Source: Leucocoprinus leucothites
Lineage: Eukaryota > Basidiomycota > Agaricomycetes > Agaricales > Agaricaceae
Length of the DNA stretch: 64,000 nucleotides
Assembly: GCA_013368445.1 (NCBI GenBank)
Contig: JAACJO010000008.1
Span: forward strand, 2,038,412 to 2,102,411
Direction: 5' to 3'
The position numbers and the translations under genes are program-made. Each line of letters begins with the position of its first letter. Position 1 is the stretch's first letter. The notes beneath the pieces are model-generated. The model saw nothing but the letters and a program-made list of their open reading frames with translations. It did not search any database and was not told where the DNA came from. Below are positions 55,869 through 64,000 of this stretch, in pieces.

Positions 55869-58170
55869 TCAATTGTTCCCGGCATGTATGACATTCGATG
55901 GGAGAGCATTCCAAGTCTTACAGAGCTTGTCCCACTCAGCTAAATAAAGCGAGGAATGTTACGTTCAATTCGTGCAGGATTTGGTAGTCATGTTACGTAC
56001 CAGGTGGAGTCTTGAGGTACTCCTTTGTATCATCGGGTGCCTCGGCGAAGACAACAGCAAGACCCCTACACGAGCGCAATATACATGTCAGATGAAAGTC
56101 AAATCACTGGTGAAACATGTTTAAAAGCGAATACTTACTCCTTCAGATGAAAATCAATGTGACTGCAAGCATGGAAGTGATGAGTCAAACACAGTACCGG
56201 AGGGGCCATAGACCCAGAATAAACACATACCAGTGGAAGATCCATGGGCCAGGATTGTCAGTCCTAAAACGAATCGAGACAAAATCGCCAATTGTATCTC
56301 CAGCATTGACGGTGTCCCTTATTATAGGGTCTTCGTAGTTATATTCGTAACTGTCGGCACTTCTGACGACCCAGAACGTGTGCTAAAATTAACATAATCA
56401 ATCAATTAATGAGCAATGCGCGGGTATCTGCAAGAACTTCACGTACGCCGTGTAAATGGAAAGGATGAGGACCCCCGATCAGACCAGAAGGGAAATTAAG
56501 CTGCACAGTCTTGTTTCTCTCCACGGTGTAGACGGATCCCTGTGGTAAGAGATCGTGTGGATCCTGAGCGCCGCTCAAGATTTGGAGTAATACAGGGACA
56601 CTGGGAGGCTGGAACACGGAGCCGTTGATGTTGAATAAGAATGTTTCATTATCGAAACCGAAAGTGAACTCAAAGTCGACGTCTCCACCATCCGGTGTCC
56701 GCTTTCCAGGGGCAGGAGAAGGGACCAATGGATGCAGTTCGGTCTCGACCAGGGAGATGTTGTGAGTTTGTTGTTGAGAGGTTGGCTCTGCGATTGGAGC
56801 GCCGGAGTATCTGAGGATTGCAGAGTTGACGCCACCTTCGAAAGTAGAGTTTAAGTTGCGATTGCCGAAATTGGGACGGGCGCGAATCCAATAGCTATCC
56901 ACAGTCTGGTTAGCATGCAAGACGGCCGAGTAGCGCTGACCTGCAGGCCAGGATGACGTGTCAGTCTTACTTATCACCACTATCAGTCGGACGCCTGCGC
57001 TCACCTGCAAGGATCTGGATGGAATTAACCGTATATGGTTTAGTTGACGTCCCCTCAACTTCAATGACAGTGAGGTCGTGGTCATCGACGGAGAAGGTGA
57101 AGTTTGGTTCACAGGACATGGAAACGAGACGGAGCCGATAGCGTTTGCCTTGCTTGACATTGATAACGGCGAGATCAACCTGTGGGCCTCCTGGGTATCG
57201 ACCTTTACCGTTGATTAAGGTCGCGTCTGCCTCAGCGATACCGGAGATATCAACGGCGAGTTCATGATACCTAAAACGAGCCATGATTTCGAGGAGCAAG
57301 AGATAAAAATAGAAAGGATTCTTACCACTCGCTTAGTGCTATAACTGTGGATTCTACGGAGACGGGTGAGCGAGGCCGTGTGGTGTGGCGCAGAAAATGT
57401 CCACTTACCATCATCGACTGTTGCAACCAAGAGTCAGCAATGCATCGTAGCCAGAATTAGAAGTGTTGTTACTCACCATCATACAGGTCGTTGAGAGGGT
57501 CTTCATCATCATAGATGACCAAGCTGCCGCGGATACCGTCGCAGTATTGGACACCTAGATAATCATTAGCGATATTGATGAGGACAATGCGAAATGTGGA
57601 TCTTACCGAAATGAGAGTGATACCAGTAAGTCCCCGCTTGATCGACATCAAATTTGTATAAGAAGGAATTTCCAGGAGCGATAGGGCATTGAGTAACCCC
57701 ATCAGTGCCGTCCATAAAATTGGTACGAGTTTGGAATATGCCGTGCCAGTGCTAGACTTGATGTCAAAACTCTTCATGTTTTAGGGTGGAGCGGAAAACT
57801 CGTGCGTACAATGGTGGTTCCAAGTATCATGTTCGGGTCCGAAAGCTGGTTGACCACATTTAGGGCAACAGAATCTCCCTGAAATGATGATCTTTAGATG
57901 ATAATAATTTACGGGGCTGCTAATTTTGTACCTTCTTGATCGCGATCAGAGGGCCAGGATGTTGACCATTAATGACCGAAGCCCTTTTTCAAAGTGATGC
58001 GTCAGCACTCGTACAGTAGCTAGCGAGAGAAAGAGAGCGCACGAGCGATTAAACCCGTCCGGGCCAATATTTTGGCTCGTAAGGGTGATAGTACCAGTTT
58101 TGCCAATGGTGCGACCTAGGGTGCTGGCGGCATAGAGAAGCACGCTCCCAAGCCGAAGAATTGCCCACAT
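55869..58170 (-). CDS. laccase (multicopper oxidase, secreted), laccase 2
   Basis: This is a paralogue of laccase 1. The start is the ATG at 58170 (MWAILRLGS), followed by a signal peptide. Early exons I checked have the same lengths as in laccase 1 (58043-58170 first exon, 57932-57983 of 52 nt, 57810-57878 of 69 nt), and the 9-nt microexon is at 57409-57417. Copper motifs are [20 protein letters not shown] and HCHIDFHL, the last split by an intron at the Cys. Leu is again at the axial position. The C-terminus ends in [14 protein letters not shown]. The protein is clearly diverged from laccase 1 (for example [11 protein letters not shown] against [11 protein letters not shown]). It is probably an extracellular phenol oxidase. 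Confidence 0.93.
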
Positions 58171-58255
58171 CTTCTTGTTCAAAGGATGCGAGAGGAAAGG
58201 GGGAGAACGCAGAGGGAGGGAGGCCGTTTCTTGAGGTGCTAAGTACCGATTTTAA

Positions 58256-58263
58256 CTTATATA
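58256..58263 (-). promoter_or_regulatory. TATA box of laccase 2
   Basis: On the minus strand TATATAAG lies 86 nt before the ATG at 58170. Confidence 0.6.
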
Positions 58264-59696
58264 GCTATGGAAACGGGAGCGCTCGTCAGCCATCGATTAT
58301 AACAGTTTCATTAGAGCCTAACTTACGTCGAAGATTAATTGAGAACCGCCAATTCTGTCGTACCGTACTTGTCGAGATCCAAGAGGTGTTGTGTCGCCGT
58401 CCGGTGGTTTGCTAGGGTATTTTAAACCTCTGAAATCGATGACTATCCTTTAATTAGTCCACCGACAAAGCTCCAACTTACTTAAGATAGATGGATCGTT
58501 TCAGCCCTCGTTTGAGTGATCTCTCCGTAAGTCAACAGTTAATGTGAGGGATCATCCGTAACGGCAAGTATGACTGGGAATTTGAATGGACAGGTATGCA
58601 TGCAGCACCGTGGAGCATCAGACAGACGAAGCCATATAGATTGATTTCTCAGAAGCAATAAATAGAGGCGCCGCATAGAGCGGCGACCTCACCGCGGGGA
58701 TCCTATGGTGTCGGACGCCTGTACAACATAGTTCTCTATACGGCAGAGGGGCGGCAGAGGGGCGGCAGGGGGAGACACCACGAGAAGCACGCCCATACAG
58801 CGAGGGGTAGGTTTGAAGGTGTCGATTTGTCTATTTTTGAGTAGCTTTCGTAAAACGGAGAGACAAAGATGCACGATAATTTTAGTTCAATTCAGAATCG
58901 CGCGTCGTTGGTAGACGTGTCGGGGGAAGAGAGGAAGAGAGCCGAGTGCATAGCGCCACGAGAGCGGCATTTTAGAGCGATCCGCCCTCAAAAAACACTA
59001 GAAGCTCTTTCGGAGGCTTGTCTCCGTTGAATCCCAGAATACAAAAATCAGGATGATCGCAACATTGGGCAAGTATACCAAAAGCTGGCTAGTCTGACCA
59101 GCGGGCGTCGAGTTTTGGTTATCTTCAGGTCGTTTGTTTGGAACAACAATGTGACTATGGCTACTCCAGTCACCAGTGTCACGCAGTATCGTTCCCAGGT
59201 TCATTTCCTACCAAGTGATTGTGTCCACTCTCCAAACGTAAGCAACTTCCGCTCTCTGGTCAGTCTTCTGATGGAAATGAACCTTCTTAACGAAAGAGAT
59301 CAGGCAGACATGGACCCGGGCCTTCGACATGCTGGCTGCGTGCTGGTGGTTGAAGCTTTAATCACGTATGTGACTCAAACTGTCGCGTCGAATTTAAAGG
59401 GCTTACAATAACATTATAGTGTCGCACAGCCAACTGGATTCCCTAGGCTTCCGGGAATTAATTGTGGCTTAGAGCTGAAACTTGCTTAACAATTCGGGCC
59501 TCGCGCCGTCGGTCATCACAACGTGGATGATAGCCTTCGTTGCATCGTACGTCTGATACGCAATAGACATGCGTTGGCCAGGCTTCCTCCAGCGTAGTTA
59601 ATGCTGCACCAAGGGCATGCGGTAACCACGTTCTTTGGAAACACCACTGTCCTACTTAAACTTTGGTTCGTCCATTCTTCTCTCTTTCAACGCAAT
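58264..59696. other. intergenic between laccase 2 and coiled-coil gene 2
   Basis: Contains a short G-rich tandem repeat at about 58741-58769 (ggcagaggggc repeated). A possible short plus-strand frame at about 59160-59411 starts with an ATG (MATPVTSV) but has no recognisable family. Nothing else is seen. Confidence 0.4.
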
Positions 59697-62314
59697 ATGC
59701 CCTTAACTATTTCTCGAAAGACACCTTCCAGAAAATCAACTTTACAGACTGCGTCGATTGGCAGCTCCCCACTAGCTGAAGGACCAAATGCTCAGCAAAA
59801 GCCCGCAAGCACCGCAGCCTCCCCACCCCGCCCACGACAGCCTCTCCAACGAGCTGTCACCGACACCGTCTCGCAGACTCTCACTCGCAAACCATCAGAT
59901 AGCTCCATCTACTCTACCGCCTCCAAGGCCGAGAAGAAACGTTCAGCATGGCGAGGGGTTGCCAAGACTCTCCCATCCCTTCTTAAATCCTCTCGTGGCG
60001 CCTCCTCGACGTCACTAGTGTCCCAGGATGCTGAACCACCGATCCCAAATGAAGCTGTGAATGCTGTCAAGTCTAGCCCTAGTGCTGTCTCAAAAATTCC
60101 TGTCAGACGAACGACAATTTCTCCAAAGGCGTCGATACTGGTCGAACCACAGAATGCATCTCCAACCCCGAAAAGTCGAGATAGTGATGAGCGGTCAGTT
60201 GTTATCTTATTCACGTTTACGGTTGTGTCTAATTTTTTGGGCTTAGGACTAGTGCCGATTTCTCAGACGGTTCGGCGACAATGGTCGATGAAGTCCAGCC
60301 GAACGGGCGCGCTCTCTCCGAAGAGCTATCTGCCACTCGCCAGCAGCTTGCCGAAGCCACCAACGAGTGTTCCGCTCTCCGTGAGCACATTCGCACACTC
60401 GAAGGCTCGAACAATGCCCAACTCCGTCAGAGCGTAGAAGAGGCTGTTAATCACACCAAAGGCGAGCTAATGCGCGCACATACCGCCGAGCTCGAGAAAC
60501 AGCGAGAGACCATCCGTAGCTTGCACAAGAGGAACGAGGAGTTGGCGTCGCGCGTCATGATAGCGGAGGACGGCAAAGCCGACGCAACTCGTGCTCATGA
60601 TGCCGAGATGCAGTCGCTTCAGTTCAGGATGAAGAACCTCCAGCAATCGCTTGAGTCTATACAGCACGAGATGAAGATGAAGGATGAGCACAAAATTGTG
60701 TTGGAAAGGGAGAACGGTGAGCTGCGAGGGCGAGTGGTACACTTGGAGGAGAACGAGCGAGCCCTGGCGGAGGGAGGTGCCGAAGCTCAGAAGCGACTTC
60801 TTGAGGACGTCAATAATTACCGGAGCCAGCTCGAGATATCGCAGAGGGCCTTGGATGAGCGTGATGCTCAGCTTACCCAATTCCAGGCTTCCAAGCTGGA
60901 GACGGAAAATATGCTCATCTCCGCTCAGGGTGCCGTCGACGAAAAGGACATGATTAATGGAGATTTGCAGCGCCGTCTTTCTGGGATCGAGGAACGCAAT
61001 GCGTCACTTCAGGACAGGATTGTTGAGATGGAGAGAGAGCTCGTTGAGACGAAGAGCTCTGCTGAGCGTACCCTTCAGATGAAGGCTGATGATTATGAGC
61101 GCCAACTGACTGACGCCCATCGCGTCGCCGAAACGCTTCAGGCCGAACTCACCTCGTCATCCGCCACCATCCAACAACTCCGCACAGCTCTCGACACCAG
61201 TCGCGCTGATGCCCAAATTTCAGCTACGACTATCGAGGACCAAGCCACTCAGCTTCGTCAAGCTCGAAAACAACTGGCTATGCTTGAAGACAGTGCGCGT
61301 GCGCTAGAGGACGAGAAGGAGGCGCTCGAATCTGAGAAAGCCGAGCTTATTCGTAATCATGCTACTCAGGTTGAGGCCGAGCGTCGTACTGTTCATAACC
61401 TCCGGAAATCTATGGAGTCTACTCAACGCGAATCATCTTCTAAACAAGAGCGTACCTCGGTCCTCGTGACTGCGAACGAAGAGTTACGTCGTGAGGTGAT
61501 AGGGCTGAAGGAGCAGTTGGGACGAGATAGAGAAGAGGCTCAGAAGACCAGGAAGGAGTTGGAGGTTGCGAAGGCTGCACTGTCTTCTTTGGAAGAGAAG
61601 AATCAGACTGTCACGGAGACCACGAAGGAGAAGGAGAAGCTCGTCGATGAGGTTGCCCAATTACGGCGTCAGCTGGAAGACGCTTCAAACCAACTCAACC
61701 AACATAAGGCATCGTCTCAAGCTCAAGCAGGTGGGGAGGAGAAGATGAAGGGCGACCTGCAGACAGCACTCGCAACTGTCGAAGAGCAAAAGGCCGTCAT
61801 TGCCCGTCTGCAACAGTCGATCGGCGAACGTTCGAGAGAGGAACCTCAACCCCGGCTCCCTCCCAGTCTCACGAGGATCGCACCCACTCAACGTTCAACG
61901 ACACAGCGTTCTCGTTCTTCAACAGTTTCACTCTCCGAGTCTCCAAAACCTTCTTCATCATCTCCGAAACTCCCCACGCGGACCCCATCTAGTAGGAATA
62001 GCACGATGACACCATCGTCATCCCCAGCCATAACTAGCTCTACTCCACTCAAGAAATCTTCAACGTCACCTTCCCGTCAGTCGACATCGACAAAGGCATC
62101 AAATGATCAGGATCGGGCTTTCCAAGCTAGTTCAACCGACTCGGAATCTGATGAGGGTCATTCTGCTGGTTCTAGTGGTGCCGCCCAACGACAGGCTAAT
62201 GGCCAATCGACTTCAACAGATGTCAAGCGATTGAGGCCACCGACGGAGTCGGGTTTGGTTTATAGGATGGGACATACAGTGTTTGGGAGTTTGTGGAGGA
62301 GGATTTGGGGGTAA
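59697..62314 (+). CDS. long coiled-coil protein 2 (paralogue of the gene at 47775)
   Basis: Two exons, 59697-60193 and 60247-62314 (53-nt intron), encode 854 aa. The N-terminus (about 1-160) is Ser/Thr/Pro-rich and carries the AWRGVAKTL motif, equivalent to RGVARAL in the paralogue. Residues about 185-690 form heptad-rich coiled coil. A second Ser-rich region (about 700-820) precedes a conserved hydrophobic C-terminus (YRMGHTVFGSLWRRIWG) that may anchor it to a membrane. The start at 59697 is preferred over upstream in-frame codons because it is the ATG that gives a hydrophilic N-terminus like the paralogue's. The function is unknown; a tether or scaffold is a guess from shape only. Confidence 0.8.
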
Positions 62315-62945
62315 ACTCGTCCTCTGGAGAGAAGGTTTTCGCGGCTGTGGTTGACATGCCTCAATTTTTTACTCTTGCATTAACTTATCCTCATTGAACT
62401 GTCTCTTCGATTTTCTTGTCCCGTTGCTTTCGTTCTCCGTGTTTCCCTTTCATCAACGCTGGACGTCACTTGCATATAGTTTTCTTTGTACAATGTATTT
62501 TTATTCCCAAAACGCAAAATGCTTGATCTCTTTCCAATGATGTCTTTTCATTCGTTTTTCTGCGTGTAGTGTGTTCGTCAAGTGTTCGTGAATATCGATC
62601 GTTAGCTCGTTCAGCCTCATGTAGTTTATCCAAGCATCAATCACATGGACTCGCCGCAAGCGTGTTATGATCAGCATACCATAACCACACAGTTGCAGCA
62701 AGTGATCGTCCTTTACTTTTTTTGAACAAAATATCGGCTAAAATACTTAGCTTATACGCCCTAAAGTTTTCAATACAATATAAGGTCTACACCGTATTAT
62801 TTTGTGTAAGGTATACACTGGCAGGCCGCTATTCGAACAGAGCCTGAAATCGCGCCGGCTCTAAGACTCCCTGCTGCTCATCCCTTCAAACGATGTATTC
62901 CGTATTACACCAATTCACGAATCCTAATATTAGAACTTATCGGAG
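62315..62945. other. intergenic, convergent gene ends
   Basis: Contains the 3' flanks of coiled-coil gene 2 (+) and the P450 (-). No gene is recognised. Confidence 0.5.
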
Positions 62946-64000
62946 TCACGCCTTCGTAATCTCCGCGTTGATAAGTAAAAGTGCTTTTTGAGACCGCGGT
63001 TTGATTGAGCATTGGAAGGGTGTTGGATGACTAAGGGGGGATAAAGTTGAATAGGCGGAAGTGAAATAGCGATGAAACTATGGGATCATATGCGTACCTG
63101 ACTGTACCAGTTGTCTGATCCACGACTGGTTCGATTACTTGGCCAGATTCATCGACGTACTTGGATATGTTGAACACCGCCAGCGTCATGGCGCATGAGA
63201 CGAAAATGGAAGCATCAGCAAGGACGCGGCCTGTGTTTGTATAAAACGAAACAGAAGAGCAAATCGTTAGAAATAACTGGAGCTTGGTTTATTACCTTTC
63301 GTACCTGGGCAAATTCTAGATCGATATCGGATGAGACACATAGTTAACGAGCCAGGTTTATGAGGAAGACTTGCCTTCTCCCAAACCCGAAGCTTATCTT
63401 GCGGGGGTCCAACTCGGGATAAGGACCGAGAAATCGTTTTGGATTAAAGGTCATCGGATTGGAGTAAGTCCTCGAATCATGCAGCATCTTCCTAGAAGAA
63501 AATAGAAGAACCAAAGTTAATACACTTGCAGTCAACGATATGGAAGGGCGCACCAGATGTTTGGAATGATTATAGTGCCTTTAGGAATCAGGAACCCATC
63601 GTGAAGATCATCCTCTTTCACCACGTGAGGAGCTGGATTGCTATTTCATTCTTGATACTTTTGAGTGTGTTGAACCCTCACATACGTGCTGGTACCACAG
63701 CTTGCCACCGCAGAACTTCAGATACAAGTGCGTTCACAAAAGGTAAATCCTCTCTATCAGCGAAGGACGGAAGTCGATTCGATCCAACGACCGAATCAAT
63801 CTCTGCCTGTGCCTCGGCAGCGACCTCTGGATGGAGTGCCATGGCTTTAAAAAAAGCATAGATAGACAAGACCGTCTACGTGGATGCCGGATCAGTGAGC
63901 TCGTAGCATGGTACCGAAAATAGCTCACGGTATCTGCTCCCCCTGCGTACAGGGAGCCTGCGGACCATTTGATACGGAACTCTTTCTCCGAGTTCATGGG
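62946..64000 (-). CDS. cytochrome P450, 3' part (5' end outside the window)
   Basis: This is a heme-thiolate monooxygenase fragment. The I-helix motif AGGADTT precedes SIYAFFKAMALHPEV. The ExxR helix is SEVLRW. The meander and heme region reads FNPKRFLGPYPELDPRKISF, then FGFGRRICPG with the heme-ligand Cys. The C-terminus is PTPFQCSIKPRSQKALLL, with the stop at 62946-62948. Several introns interrupt it. The one inside the heme motif has a GC donor (agaag|gcaagt) and splits G-R-R from I-C-P-G. The gene continues beyond position 64000, so the N-terminal anchor is not visible. The substrate cannot be told. The general sequence style is that of the large multicopy P450 families of wood- and litter-decay fungi. 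Confidence 0.9.

Noticed and set aside
1..64000. tRNA genes, rRNA genes, CRISPR arrays
   Set aside because: No cloverleaf-type A and B boxes, rRNA-like stretches or regularly spaced short repeats were recognised by eye; a tRNAscan-SE run would be decisive for tRNAs.

Overview
The window is nuclear DNA of a filamentous basidiomycete, almost certainly an Agaricomycete (mushroom-forming fungus). Genes are cut by many short GT-AG introns of about 50-60 nt, promoters carry TATAAAA boxes, and the gene content is agaric-like: laccases, a cytochrome P450, a berberine-bridge-type oxidase, a DUF2235 protein and small 8-cysteine secreted proteins. No tRNA, rRNA, CRISPR array, origin or intact transposon was recognised.

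Left part (1-26.4 kb): a divergent gene pair (a truncated gene on the minus strand at the edge and a Cdh1/Fizzy-related APC/C activator on the plus strand) is followed by a nested tandem amplification. Two large units (about 6657-15870 and 15871-25722) and one shortened unit (about 3206-6656) each carry a 3' fragment of the Cdh1 gene, a long non-coding spacer, one or two copies of a small secreted 8-Cys lectin-like gene (glycan-binding protein Y3-like), an older degenerate Cdh1 fragment, and the start of an aldo/keto reductase gene. Five lectin-like genes have open, splice-consistent reading frames (type 1 at 9275 and 19113; type 2 at 5532, 14382 and 24193). All three aldo/keto reductase copies are broken, each in a different way, and the Cdh1 fragments are pseudogenes. 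Only the lectin genes look maintained. The first one has the promoter of type 1 joined to the coding region of type 2.

Middle part (26.5-47 kb): single-copy genes follow. They are a DHA2-type MFS transporter (-), a bestrophin-like channel (-), a large membrane protein made of two fused tandem modules (-), a secreted flavin oxidase of the BBE/AA7 type with both covalent FAD attachment residues (+), a DUF2235 alpha/beta-hydrolase (-), and a RhoGAP-like protein without the canonical arginine finger but with a coiled-coil tail (+).

Right part (47.7-64 kb): two paralogous long coiled-coil proteins (+, +) flank a convergent pair of laccases (+ then -). The laccases share the exon positions I compared, including a 9-nt microexon. 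A cytochrome P450 (-) runs off the right edge.

Exon boundaries were derived by hand from GT/AG signals, reading-frame phase and family motifs. For the lectins, bestrophin, oxidase, laccase 1, RhoGAP, the fused membrane protein, Cdh1 and the second coiled-coil gene, the summed exon lengths are a multiple of three. Family names come from motif recognition, not database searches.
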